Shown one piece after another: positions 10,536 to 21,764 of a stretch of DNA of 64,000 bases. The stretch is from Oscheius dolichura. Its lineage: Eukaryota > Nematoda > Chromadorea > Rhabditida > Rhabditidae. Made by a program: the position numbers and the translations under genes. The stretch is taken from NCBI GenBank assembly GCA_932521035.1, contig OW051495.1:8184001-8248000 (forward strand). The letters are read 5' to 3'. The notes beneath the pieces were generated by a model. It ran no database searches. It saw only the letters and a program-made list of their open reading frames with translations, and was not told the DNA's origin. Every line of letters begins with the position of its first letter. The first letter of the stretch is position 1.

Positions 10536-11948
10536 ATGAATGTCACTACTTTCAGCATAAACCCTTATTTTAACCCTCAGCCAACATCATACTTCTTCGC
10601 TTTAAAGGTATCTGCTTGTCTTGTTTAATTTATAGAAGTCGGTATAGATTCTTTGCTTGGTTAATACAATCGTAACTGGGATTAGTCTCTACACAATAGC
10701 GTTCAAGTCGCCACCATTTCTGTCAAGAGTGTTCATCGGATTGCTCTTGTTCCATTTTAGTGTGTAGGTTTTTTGTTTATAGCATATATTAGAAGCAGTA
10801 ATGATGACATAATTCATTAAATATTAAAAGTACGTGGGCGTACCTGGGCGGTCTTTTCCCCCGATCAGATTGTTTCTTTGGGAGCCCAGCCGTCCCGTGC
10901 CATTATGAAACAAAGGGTCTCGAAAAGACTGATCCTTACTTTGGAAATAATCTATGTGAAGCGGTTCCTTTAAAAAAATATACACAACACATAAACATTT
11001 AGAGGCATTTTGACTGCCATACATCTTTCCTTCTTTTCCATTGTTATCGTCTATCTCCCGTATTTGGCGCTTAAATGTGACGGGATGTATTCGGCTCTCG
11101 GTATTCCTACAGTCGTCCAGCTTGCCATTGATGTTAATCTCATTATAAGTGAGTATTTTCCCTCCAATAATACTATCCTTTTTTAGTTATTTGCACCGCT
11201 ATCGTTCCCGTGTTTTATTACCGAATGGATGCAATTCTCCCTCGTGAACACATCCTCAACTCTAAAGCTCTTCGTTATTCAGTGTATACTATCTTCTACG
11301 GGATAGTTAACACACTTCCCCTACCTGGACTGTACATGATCTTTAATTTTGGGGATCAACACAAATTGAAACAACTCCTGCTCCAAACAACTGCTGTTTA
11401 TTTCGAAGATTTTCTGTCGGACGAAGTTATAGCTGGACGACTTGATGGTTCGAATCCATTCGCAATTATCCTTCTCTATATTCTGTTGTTTATGTGCTTT
11501 CTCGCAGTAGCGATGGTGTTAATTAGTGCTGGTGTCATTTGGAAGCTCACCAGCAAAGTTGGAATAACTGGTTCGATTAAATATAAGACACAACAGAGGC
11601 AACTCCTCTGGTCGCTTACTACAATGGTAATTCCACAAAAAATTGATCTACAGATTTGCTCAGAGTGCCGTTTTCACACCCGCTGCGGGCATCATTGTTC
11701 CCTGGATGGCCGTCCTTCTTGTGACAAATTCCTATAGAGCAGATATACTGAACGTCCTAGTAGTTCTCGGCTTCTCAGCGTTTCCTATGGCCATATCCTC
11801 CTATGTTCTCACGTACAAGCCTTATCGACAGTTTATTCTCTGCCCGTTTTTCAAGGTGGCTCTTCATTAACAGAACTATCTTTATTTTTAGAAAACCGCA
11901 CTGCAAAAGGCAACTATTCACTACCTCAAAAGTCGTCTCAAAATTTAA
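10536..11948 (+). CDS. Serpentine chemoreceptor D (SRH/SRI-like), duplicate of A
   Basis: Exons: 10536-10607, 10648-10763, 11003-11148, 11187-11626, 11664-11855 and 11892-11948. All junctions are in frame, with the same phases and exon lengths as A until the last exon. A one-base difference in the tail (CGTCTC against CGTCCTC) makes D stop earlier (SRLKI) than A (SRPQNLSLD). Homology with A extends upstream to about 10370, so the whole locus was copied. The start, LPREH and KPYRQF motifs match A. It is likely functional. Confidence 0.86.
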
Positions 11949-12038
11949 GCCTCGACTAGACATTTCGTGTCTTCTTTTCTTTGTCTGTGTGCATTACAAT
12001 ATCTCTAACGGGTTTCAATATCTTCAAAGCCAAATTCA

Positions 12039-12203
12039 TCAAAAAAACCGAAAAAAAAAACGGTTTAATCCAAAGGAAGTTAGTTCAGAATGAGAGCAGT
12101 TGTACTTGTTGAAGCTGCTTCTGTAGGTGGATCCAGGGGGGCAATTTTCACCATAGACGGTAGCGAAGAGCAGGAGAAGAACCGCAGCTTTTGTCGCAGC
12201 CAT
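12039..12203 (-). CDS. Small secreted peptide or first exon of a truncated gene
   Basis: ATG at 12203 starts a strong signal peptide (MAATKAAVLLLLFATVYG) followed by a Cys-containing segment, ENCPPGSTYRSSF. The frame then runs into a homopolymer (ten T in the coding strand at about 12050) and ends at 12039. The N-terminal half looks real. The tail FFFRFF after the T-run looks like read-through of non-coding sequence, so this may be the first exon of a gene whose remainder is lost. Confidence 0.4.
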   Translation of the reverse strand: MAATKAAVLLLLFATVYGENCPPGSTYRSSFNKYNCSHSELTSFGLNRFFFRFF

Positions 12204-12616
12204 TGTGGGTAGACTAAAGCCGATAAGGAGCCGCCCTCTCTTATAGGTGAAGTTCTTATCACCAAGACACTCACTAAGCCAAGGTGACAACGGGCGTGGG
12301 AAGTTTGGAAAACTTTCCCAACAGAGATCATGCTTTCGGAAAAGGTACGTCAAACCGATTAGTCGTTATCAGGAATTCTCTAGGAATACAGTCAGGTACA
12401 TTTTGGACCAATGCTCAGAAAGCGGACAAGTTTTGAAACATTCCTTTAAATCTCTACGACACTAAAACAATTTGGTCTGACCATTCGTTTATTAACAACG
12501 AGTATAACAATATAACTAAACAACAGCAATACAACAATTTCTAAGTAGCTTGTTTTTTTTCCTGGTCCCGCTCGATTCCCCCCTACCCAATTTATAAATT
12601 AAAAACGAGTGCAACT

Positions 12617-14117
12617 TTAATAACAACAAGGCTTATGCTTAACACAATCCGGTGACTGTAAGATGTTTTTGATAAGTAACCCAAGATGTTTCATGGAATT
12701 ATTGCGGCTATTCCATTTCTCCAGGACGGATCCCCAGTCGATTGGGCTCTTCCCTTCGATTTTACAAATAAACATCGAGAGAACGTCAATCAATTTCTTG
12801 AAACAGAATTCCGTCTGGCAATCACAGCCATCACAGTCCGAGATATCGAAGAATAGGAAAACATGAGACCGTACACAACGGAAGATGATGGCCCATCGGT
12901 TGTTACAAACGGAGTAAATATAAGAGAAGACATCCCAATTATACTGAAACGGCTATTATTAGATTACCATACCACAATGATAGCCTTACATAGTAAAATT
13001 TTATAAAAGCAGTATCAGCTGAACTTTTGGAGGCTCCCCAATCGTTTGAGGCATTGCTGACGTGTATTTTGAGATATCTCAATTTTGTTCGGCCGGATTC
13101 CCATCGCTACAAAATGCCTTATTAGACTCGCTATAATTACCCTACCTTTATCAGATCGTTATAAATTTCTTCAAAGTTTTCTTCCAAACATGGAGCAGCA
13201 AACCCTTCCAATGAGTGCCAATCAAGATCCAACTGTTCGATGTGTCCAAAGGGTTCAACAGGTCTTCGTGGTAGAAAAGCGTATGGGTAGCAGACATAAC
13301 GGAAGGATAGCTCCTTGTACTGGAGATTTAATTCAGCTGCGGCGATGGATCTCCGGAGGAAATCGAGATTGTCAGGCTTGTGAAGAACTAAAGTTTTTGC
13401 CCGGAGGAAAGGAACAATTTTGAGAATTTCTTCCATAATTAGTAATCGCTGAGGATGCACCACTTGACTACTTCTTTCAACATTCGGGTCCTAAAATTTT
13501 TCACCAGCTTTTGTTGTCATGGAATAACTTACAATATCAACTGTTTCGAAGCGGAAAAACTTGAGAGCATCACCAAGTTGCTCGGCTGTCATTTTTCTGT
13601 AGAAAGCTCGCTCTCTGTCAGATTTTCGTAAAAGTAAGTGGGATCTTGGTGGGAATTCAAGAAACAAATGCTCTTTTTCTTCTCTCTCCCGTGGACTATC
13701 GGCTGGGATAAATCTACGTAGCCTTGGGTACCGATATTCGAATCGAGATTCGTAGTTACATTCTTCACGCAGGCGATCTTTTGCCTTGGCTAACAGGCTC
13801 TTTTCCTTCCTCTTACTGACGTCGAACATGACCTTTTTCTTCTTCACATCGAAGTAGGCAAAGGCTACCAATGAAGAGTGACAGAATATCCTTGAATCTT
13901 TCTCCAAATGTTTGGCAGCATTATACATTCGGCGGCATGTTCGAATAACCCGCACAAACGACTCGTCATCGCTCTATAGCGGGCTAATTGATGAAAAAAT
14001 AAGATGCAAATGGCCTACCTTTTTCAAAATTTGAATAATATTTGTAGTAGGAACAGCTCGAAGTGGAAAACGGGCGGTTTTAGGAGATTTTGAAAAATTC
14101 AGAATTGAAAGAGGCAT
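12617..14117 (-). CDS. F-box-like protein
   Basis: Six exons join in frame from ATG at 14117 (MPLSILNFSKSPKTARFPLR) to TAA at 12617-12619, about 430 aa. The start FPLRAVPTTNIIQILKK resembles an F-box helix 1, which would bind Skp1 in an SCF ubiquitin ligase. The middle is highly charged (KKKKVMFDVSKRKEKS, PRERE EKEHL). The C-terminal part, with the segment HIEQLDLDWHSLEGFAAP and a Cys-rich DCDGCDC, would be the substrate-binding region. Introns are 33-55 nt. A broken paralogue lies immediately upstream (14240-15118), so the gene is part of a small tandem family, as is usual for fast-evolving nematode F-box genes. The F-box assignment is inferred from pattern only. Confidence 0.6.
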
Positions 14118-14239
14118 TGTGGTGTTGTTGACTGTGATAAATCAATACGCTGCGCTGTGAAAATACTTGTTCCGTTGTCATATAAGTCAGCTGGCTGGTC
14201 GCTGATCATGCTTGTGAAGGTTTTACTAAAATAAGCCTA

Positions 14240-15118
14240 TATGCCATTACAGACAGAATGCTTGTAGTGGAATCCACCAAAATTGGTCTAAAAGTACCAG
14301 GAGAATATTGATAGACTGGGGGGATAAATATTACTTACATAGTCACATTGTAAAAATGTTTCTTCAATGGAATAGTTCGGCTTCTTCCACTTCCAATCGT
14401 AGGAAACATTACTGATGCTTTTTTTCAAATATTTCAATTTGGTTTCACCGGATTCCCAATCCCTGAAAAATGCAACACCGTTTAATTTTCTTGTTCGTTC
14501 ACCTCTATCAGATTGTTATAGATTTCTTCAAAGTTTTCTTCCAAACACGGAGCAGCAAAACCTTCCAATGAGTGCCAGTCAAGATCCAATTCTTCTATGT
14601 GCCCACAAGTTTCGACTGGGCTGCGTAGAAAATAAGAATGTGAATAGAAGTTATAGCGAAGAAAAAGCTGCTTCAATTGCATGTTCTCATCAGATGCGTG
14701 TATGGTTCGGCGCATAATATCGACACTATCCATTGTATGTATGGATGACCAAGGTTTTTGCCCGAAGAACAGGGACCATCTTCAGGACTTCTTCAGCCAC
14801 TTGGAACCGTTTCGGATGTGGTTCTTGGCGGCCATACTGGTTTTGTTCATTATTAGGATCCTACAAGCTTTTCCATCTTTTTCGAGCTATGAAATTAACT
14901 TACAATGACGATGGTTTGAAACCGGAAGAATTTGAGGGCTTCGCTGAGCTGTTCGGCCTTCATTCTCTTATGATATGCCCGCTTTCTGTCAGATCTTCGC
15001 AGAAGTAGGTGAGACCTTGGTGGGAATTTAAGAAACAGATGTTGTTTTTCTTCTATTTCTCTGGGGCTTTTGCTTGCTCTAAGCATAGACAATCGTCGGC
15101 GAAATCCTCGAAATTGTC
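14240..15118 (-). pseudogene. Truncated, frameshifted F-box-like paralogue
   Basis: It matches the middle and C-terminal exons of the 12617-14117 gene: SPREIEEKQHLFLKFPPRSH, then LKFFRF, then LDLDWHSLEGFAAPCLEENF. The N-terminal F-box exon is missing; an in-frame stop lies at about 15119. A frameshift with TAG follows VIHTYNG near 14730, and the donor/acceptor at 14430-14482 no longer joins in frame. The tail after 14330 is degraded. Several independent lesions mark it as a pseudogene. Confidence 0.7.
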
Positions 15119-15317
15119 ATGAATCGTAAGAGCAGATGGCTCTCTGGTGGCCAGCCTTATAGGAAAATGAGGAGTAGAGGCAACACAATGAAGAGTCCCG
15201 TTTGTTTCCTACCTTGTTGATAACAATCGAAACTGTCTCTGCTTAGATTCTCAAGAAACACATCGGAACAAACTTTCCTCACTATCTGCCGCCTTGCTAT
15301 TCCAATTCGACTCGGCG

Positions 15318-15848
15318 ATGTTTCTTCTCGTCGTTTTCCTGCTAACCATTGCTTCTTCCTCAGGGAACTTGAACTGTCGCGTAGGAGGTAATCTCTCGGC
15401 AGCCCGTGCCCCGGGGTTACGGAGTGTGCCAGTGTGCCAGCGCAGAAGATCACATTGTTGTGTGGTAATTAACAACATGCCCATTTCCAGAAGTATCCGG
15501 AACCGGTAAGCGTGTCCCACCAAAAGTTCAATCATGTTTCGCCCAAGCTATTACATGCTCCGTGTAAGTCTTCAACCATTTCCTTTTTATCCCCATTTCA
15601 AGCATGAGAATCGATATGCTAGTCAATGGAAATGAAACAACTGTTCAAGAATATCACTGCGAGCATAAAAATGGTATCTGCGATAAATGGGTAAGTTTCC
15701 TTCCGTGCAAAACGTGAAGCCTGCTTTATTTTAGGGTATCCATGAAGAATGTAATGATATAACGAAATGGGCGAAAGAAACACGGACAAAGCCCGGAACG
15801 GTCGTTGTCTATGCAAATTGGTGCTGTAGCAAAGATGGGCTTCCCTGA
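15318..15848 (+). CDS. Secreted cysteine-rich small protein
   Basis: Four exons (15318-15387, 15491-15563, 15603-15690, 15735-15848) join in frame. A signal peptide (MFLLVVFLLTIASSSG) precedes a mature chain of about 100 aa with eight cysteines, ending WCCSKDGLP. The spacing, with a CC pair near the C-terminus, recalls nematode three-finger/ET-module proteins, but the usual CN ending is absent. It probably acts outside the cell. No catalytic motif is seen. The next gene starts 40 bp downstream and may be fused to it or co-transcribed. Confidence 0.62.
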
Positions 15849-15885
15849 TCTGTTTTTGTTATAAAGATTTTTGACTTGTTCGCAG

Positions 15886-16984
15886 GAGGAATTTTTTCGA
15901 CTATTTTGTTCAGAAATAAAGGAAAGTAAACAGCTGACGAACAGATTGTTTAAGATCCGAAGAGATTTCGAAACCTGGAATGGAATGGATAAACACACTT
16001 ACTTATCTCTCCCAAATGCTTATAAAAGACTTTCTGGGTTCATATTCGACAAGGTTTTGACTGGAAATGAGCTTGGAGCCACGGTAGATTCCATCTCTCA
16101 AATATCTATAAATACGCTTCAGATATTTTTCATGGAACCAAACGTTTGGACTGAATACATGAACTTCATTAAGCTACAGAGCTGGACTACCAGAGCCGCC
16201 GCCACTTACAGCACTCCAATTGAAATTTTCGATATTATCAAGCCTAGAATTTTGAAGATTCTGGACAACAATGTGACGGATATCTCCGTAAACATATTGT
16301 AGCATATCTCTTATTAGTTGTTTGTTCCAGAAGAGCGTTAAAACAGAGAAAATTGGACGGCTGCCAGATGGGATCCTGCCAGATATTCGGGCAATTCCAA
16401 GCCACGTCGAAAATTTGATCGTTAATCGACGGGTGGCTTGCAAATACGACGGCTACTGCGTGCCTACAGTTATTCAGGAAACTGCTTCGGTAAGCGGAAG
16501 TTTTAATCTCGACTGGGTTACTGTAGCCTTTCAGGCTTTCTATGACGACGAGCTGCCTGTCTCATTTGTGCAATTAAAACGACTAATCTTTGAACGTGTA
16601 ATAGCTGTGTACATTCCTCGTCCAAACAACAACAAGGCCGCTGGAAAACTGCTAAAACATTGTCTCAAGGGAACTCGCTTTGAAGCGAACGAGATCTATA
16701 TATTCCACAAATTGTATCCCATGAGCTTTACCAATACAAAGGAAGGCACGCATTCGATAGTTTATCTCCTCAAGATGGCCTGTTTTCAGTGAGTTATAAC
16801 TGCTAACACCGTCTTGGCCAACAAATATGGAATGGAAGGGCTTCTCGCCGTCCGCGTCGACGTGTTATACACGGAGACCGGTGCTTTCGATGAAATTGAA
16901 GTGACGATGTATTTCTGGAAAGATCGACAAGAATATCTACCGGCAACTGTAGAATACTACGAAAAGGAAGACAGTGGAATCTAA
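15886..16984 (+). CDS. Unrecognised protein with an in-frame TGA
   Basis: Exons 15886-16287, 16331-16489 and 16535-16984 join in frame (acceptors TTCGCAG, TTCCAG, TTTCAG). The first exon has no clear ATG before GMDKHTYLSL; its 5' exon is not identified. The chain is soluble, with segments such as IFDIIKPRILKILDN and LPDGILPDIRAIPSHVENL. At 16790-16792 the frame meets TGA (after KMACFQ) and then stays open for 63 more codons with coding-like sequence (ANTVLANKYGMEGLLAVRVD to YEKEDSGI, TAA at 16982). This may be a premature stop in a decaying gene, a sequencing error, or stop read-through. No homologous family comes to mind. Confidence 0.5.
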
Positions 16985-17333
16985 TGGCGGGCACTCCCTA
17001 CTTTCTTATATTTCCGTCTTTCATCTTAATTTTCGTGTTATTTTGAATAAAGTATCCTGCCCTCTTTATTTAGTGGGTAAGGGGCTCTTTGCACCCATGT
17101 ACGCTCTAATCACCCTAAAACTGTTTATCCTCCACGGAAAATGTATATCAGCTCCGGTCCGTACACTCCCGACGTGCAGAATCTCCACAATACGTGTGAA
17201 TCGATCCTGCTTATCCGCGACACACAGGAAATCCCTTTCCGGTCAGAAGGATGAGTGTGTCCGGATCAAAAAGAGTATTATTGTTGTCTCCGCCCCAAAA
17301 GGATCCAATCGGCTGTCCTGCTCTGGATCGGAA

Positions 17334-17832
17334 ATGTCCGATGACACTAACTACTATTCTGATTCTGAAGTGGACCTCTACGAAGAAGAGAATGATGAAA
17401 TTGATGACGAGGAAGAAGAAGAAGAAGTCGCCGGTCTTGGATCTGATGGACCGAATGATGTGGTTATGCATGCCGTCCACGAGTACTTCAGTGTTATGGA
17501 AAAGGTTAGTCTTATTTTTAGATTATAGACTACGCAAACTGTATAACCTAATAAACAAGCCAAATGTTCAGATCAAAGAGCTCGAAGCCGGTGGTGACCG
17601 AATGGGTGACGAAGTCACTAAAATGCTTCAAGCTTATGGAGTAATGGAAAAAGAAAACAGGTGAGCCTCTGTCTCTTCCCGCATCATTTCATTTTGAACT
17701 TTCAGTCCCCCGGCTAATCTTCAAGAAGCTCGGTTAGTAATTGAGCAGGCCGTCATCCGCCTGGTTGACTATTGGGACGGCGTAGCGAAGATCCACACCG
17801 CCCTGAATCAAAGTGTCCTGAATATCCTATAA
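17334..17832 (+). CDS. Small acidic protein, unknown function
   Basis: Exons 17334-17504, 17572-17660 and 17706-17832 join in frame, 128 aa. The start MSDDTNYYSDSEVDLY leads into a run of Glu/Asp (EEENDEIDDEEEEEE), followed by a helical segment (HEYFSVMEKIKELEAGG, then MLQAYGVMEKEN) and a hydrophobic C-terminal helix (RLVIEQAVIRLVDYW). It has no signal peptide or membrane span, and is probably nuclear or cytosolic. An AATAAA lies about 100 bp downstream. The frame is open upstream of the ATG, but that stretch does not look coding. Confidence 0.6.
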
Positions 17833-18144
17833 ATTTTCCCCCATCTCCTGGTATTTTTGTATCCTACCGTTACCCACTCCCTTCATTTTGAAGTCTATAC
17901 TTATTTGTAAAATAATTGTTAAAGGACTATAAATAAATTGTTCAGTGTTTATTTGGAGATCAAAAGAGTTCATCACATATCAAGTACCAAACGTCGTGAT
18001 CTCCGCGTTTGGATAAGCCTGCTACAAAGTTTGTTTCTCAAAGATCTCCGGATAATCACGTTCTTCATTTCCACCAGCTACTCGAAGAACGACCGTCCTA
18101 GCGAGGGGATTAATTAATCACAACGGAGGGTGCGTGTTTTAAAC

Positions 18145-19812
18145 TTACCCAAAGGTTAAATGCAGCCCCACTACTAGCATAAATCCTATGAAGATTAGCC
18201 ACATGTGAACTTCTCTTTTATTTGTGTTAGTCCTCTGTTTGTCTATTATCTGCAAACGCGATTAAAATAAAGAATTCTTGATCCAAAAGCAGCAAGACCA
18301 ATTTGGGAATTCAACATAGGAAACTATGATCTTTTTATGAGCTTGTAAGACATTTTTCGAGTGGTAAAAACTATCAGAAACGCCTAAAGACCCTAATTCT
18401 GTTTCCAGGCCGATTATTCCCCATTTGAAGGACTTTTTCCGCCTAGGGCCATGCTCCTACGGCTATAGTTACAGTAGCGGTCTAAAAACGAACCTCCATC
18501 ATAGCCACGTATATAAAGATTCCCCCGGCCATAGCTTCAAACACCAGCGTCAATCTCTGTTGTTTATCTTCTGACATTTCATAGACCTGTGGTATTAATT
18601 TTTGCAAGTGATATACACATCTCCATTTGCACTCACGTCAACAAGAGATCCTACTGCAGATCCCAGTGGGATCATTAATCCGAAAACAAGAACTGCCGTA
18701 ACGATGGCAATGATCTTCTCCCGCTTTGCTTGTTCGGAATCACCAGTGGAGATAGTTTCGACCACTTTGTGGAGCAGAAGAGCTAGCAGGAGTTCAACTA
18801 TTCGGTTTGTTGTATTCTAAACGGATAAGAGAGAAAAATACTGGAAGTGACCTGAAGGAGGGTGAAGCCGTCGAGGAAGGAATGAACAGACATGGCAGCG
18901 AAGAAAACGATTGCAGCGACAATTAGGTTGCTTTCTTTCCTGGAAATCCTAATCCTTTTTCTATTTTTCACGAGGGGATGTTTACCACCGTCAATTTTGT
19001 ATTAATCCCCGGATTTCGAGGTGAATTTCTAGGAGAATACCTAGGGGGACTTCCAGGGAAGGGAATGGGGGTACGGTAGGTTTTTTGGATCAAAATTTGC
19101 GATGTTTCTGCTCTGACTCACAGGTTCATTGCAGTTGTACTCTTTTCAATCATAAAAGTGCAATGCACCTTGTTTTTCAATTACAAAGAAAGGGGTGAGG
19201 CAGCCAAAATCCGTTCAAAATCTCTAAAGAAGCTTGTGTGGGCTGCAGAATCCGGTTACAAAACACGGAAAGAGTACAGGAAGAAAACTGGGGAGATCAA
19301 AACGCCGGATCCCGTTTTCTGTGATTACGGGATTACTGTTTATTGTGATTACTGTTTATTGGGAGCGAGTTTTCCAGATTTCAGACTTCGAAAGACGACG
19401 CATACCTTCGTTTCTTCATTCCTGGAATCCTACTGTATGGTTCCCCCTGTTCCAGCTTCAATTTGGCTTGAAACCTCCACAGTTTCCTTGACAGTTCTTC
19501 GAAGAAAAAGGTTAAAAGGAATCCCATACAAACGAGGCAATAGATAACTGGGAATTTAACCTTCGCCTGTACTTCTTTTTCATATTTATTGAGCATTACT
19601 CTAAATATCGTTTTAATTTAAAGAAAATGCAATAAATCTTACTGTGTATGGGGAATGATGTCAATAAATACGGTGGCGAAGATAATTCCCCCAGCTAGGG
19701 AATAGAACCCGGAGAGGATGTGATCCAATCGTCGTAAATTGTGTTCATGATGATCACTAGATCCACCAGGCAGGGGGAAGTCAATATCCGTAAAAAGGGT
19801 GGAAGGATTCAT
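18145..19812 (-). CDS. ZIP-family (SLC39-like) metal-ion transporter
   Basis: Six exons on the minus strand: a first exon with HNLRRLDHILSGFYSLAGGI, then VIYCLVCMGFLLTFFFEEL, a metal-site helix AMSVHSFLDGFTLLQ (HS..DG), the next helix with LLLHKVVETIS (HK..E), then FEAMAGGIFIYVAMME, and a last helix ending HLTFG and TAA (18145-18147). The HS..DG and HK..E pairs are the conserved metal-binding motifs of TM4 and TM5 of ZIP transporters, which move zinc or similar ions into the cytosol. The ATG at 19812 leaves out TM1. Directly upstream, in the same frame and separated by one TGA, lies a TM1-like stretch (CTICFWGVALLAF). The true start may therefore differ. Confidence 0.8.
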
Positions 19813-19991
19813 TCAGAAGGCCAGGAGAGCCACCCCCCAGAAACATATGGTACACAGGACATGGCGCAATAGGCAAACATTGTCCACCGGGAACAAGGGC
19901 TTCCTTTTCCCGTTAAAAGGGGCTCAAAGGGTCAAGTGCTTCATAGACACGGGGCGATAAATTCTCACGAACTCTTTTTACAGTAATAGTT

Positions 19992-20441
19992 TCAGTTGGG
20001 GAGAGTCACGGGTTCAAACTGGGATTTATTGCATTCTTCATAGAAGCCGTAGACACGGTTGATGGTCAGGCACTCATGGTTTCCGCGTAGCATGAAGAAG
20101 TTCTCATAGTATTTGATCTTCAAGCAGAACATCAGACAGATAGTTTCAATATTCTGACGTCCGCGATCCACATAATCACCGAGGAAGAGGTAGTTGACCT
20201 CGGGCGGGAAGCCGTTCTTGTCGAAGATGCGGAGCAGGTCCGAGTACTGGCCATGGATGTCGCCGCAAACTATGACGGGTGGCTGGATTTCCATTAGAGA
20301 CGACTGGGTCGAGAAGACCTGCTTGGCCTTGAAGCACAGCGTCTGCAGTTCCTGGTCGTTCACGCACGTCGTGAGCCGTCCGCCAACACTGCCAACATTC
20401 AAGAGACGGGCGGCCAAGTTGTCCAAGTCAAGTTCAGCCAT
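19992..20441 (-). pseudogene. N-terminal fragment of a PP1-type Ser/Thr phosphatase
   Basis: An intronless frame from ATG at 20441 encodes [17 protein letters not shown] and then the PP1 metal-binding motifs GDIHGQ, GDYVDRG and RGNHE, followed by [10 protein letters not shown]. It then ends at once ([11 protein letters not shown], stop), about 150 aa against roughly 300-330 for PP1. The second half, with the later metal-binding His residues and the inhibitor site, is absent and not found downstream. Lack of introns in an intron-dense region suggests a truncated retrocopy or a partial duplication. A full enzyme cannot be made from this locus. Confidence 0.65.
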
Positions 20442-21105
20442 CCGATACCGCTGCCTCGAGCTTAACCAGAAGATGACACGATAGTTTTGACCCAATATTC
20501 AAATGAAGGATTAGACCAAAATCAGGAGATGACAAGTAACTCTGACCAAAATGAACCACCATTGGTCAGGAAAACAAGTGGGAGGATACGTGGACAGGGG
20601 AATTATAGCTCGGGTACATTTAACTGGGATTTTTGGTCATACACCCTTCATTTATCGGCGGTGGAAGTGTAGATGGTTAGCCAATTCAATAAACTTGTCC
20701 GTTTTCTGGGCAGCTTATTTCCCTGATACGGGGGAAAGGGCTATTTGAATCGTTGCAGCTGACGGATATGTATTTACCCTAATGAAAGACAGGGTTTAGC
20801 CGAGGATACACGTGTTATAAATCCCAAGATGAGCGCCTTCAATCTACGACAGGCAGCCGAGCTTGCCTCTACCGTATTTTATAATTCTGCACGTATACTT
20901 TTTGACAGACTTATCTTGTTTTTAACCTTCTTTCTGCTTTAATAAATAATCAGGTAGGCTCCCAGTTAATCTGTGTCTAGTAGAGGCACTCCCCGCTGAG
21001 TTAGAATTAGGGCAGAAGCGAATAAAGGCAATTTATGGTTCCGTTTAACTTCTCCTGTTCATTGGGAATGGTTTTCTTTCTTTTTCAGGTCCTAGTATAC
21101 ATGAC

Positions 21106-21704
21106 ATGGAGGCCCATCTCTTCCGTATTGTCGCTGTCGCTGCGGCTTTTGCCTTCCTCATCTTCTTCTGTCTAATCATCTGGATAATCCGCCTTTGTCG
21201 CAAGGAGCCGTTGCCGGAAATCGACAGGCAATTATTTGTCAAAAAATAGAAATATAAGGAACTTTTAGTGATCGAACGCCTGAATTACCAAAAGTAGCCA
21301 AGGAGAAAAAGCGGGCCACTTCAGCCATGAGCAGTAACTTTAAAACCACACCATCGGGAGGCCTAAGCCAGAGAAATAGGGACAAAGACGACCAGGAGAA
21401 AAATATCCAAAAGGTATGAAAGGAAAGACTATAATTTAGATGAAGGTATTTATTTTTAAAATGAGGTACTGTTTCAGCTGCACAGCGGTATGCTAGTCAC
21501 GGCGACCACTCAAATAATAGCCGCGGAAATTGGACTAACAGCTGATGTAAGATTACTATCTCATTCAAAACAATCCAGTCGTTTCAGACCAATTCCGAGA
21601 CTGCCTCTATTGCAGAATTTTCGAAGGAGCCCGTCAAGAGGAAAAATACCTCTCTAGTTAATCTGTTCCCTGGGAATGAGTTACCCTTTCCAGACGTTGA
21701 ATAA
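21106..21704 (+). CDS. Small single-pass membrane protein
   Basis: Exons 21106-21227, 21269-21413 (approx.), 21478-21546 (approx.) and 21589-21704. One N-terminal membrane span (VAVAAAFAFLIFFCLIIWII) is followed by a short basic stretch (RLCRKE) and a polar tail of about 110 aa, so the tail is probably cytosolic. The first intron uses a GC donor (GACAG|GCAATT); no GT alternative keeps the frame. A TTTTTCAG acceptor 17 bp before the ATG could be a trans-splice site. No family is recognised. Confidence 0.55.
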
Positions 21705-21764
21705 GAGAACATGTTTATTAAACAGCATAAAGGGGAACATGAATATAAATTACGAATTAATCGT

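Noticed and set aside
12617-15848. Toxin-antidote pair made of the F-box-like gene and the secreted peptides
   Set aside because: Such nematode elements are known, but nothing in the sequence links these genes functionally beyond proximity.
16790-16792. Selenocysteine codon
   Set aside because: No SECIS hairpin was recognised and the surrounding protein is not a known selenoprotein; kept only as a read-through/decay question.
17251-17664. 137-codon open frame overlapping the acidic protein gene
   Set aside because: It is a shifted reading of the Glu-rich exon and runs through an intron; the MSDDTNYY frame has proper splice sites.
19158-19547. 129-codon plus-strand open frame
   Set aside because: It is the antisense shadow of the ZIP transporter exon and its intron.
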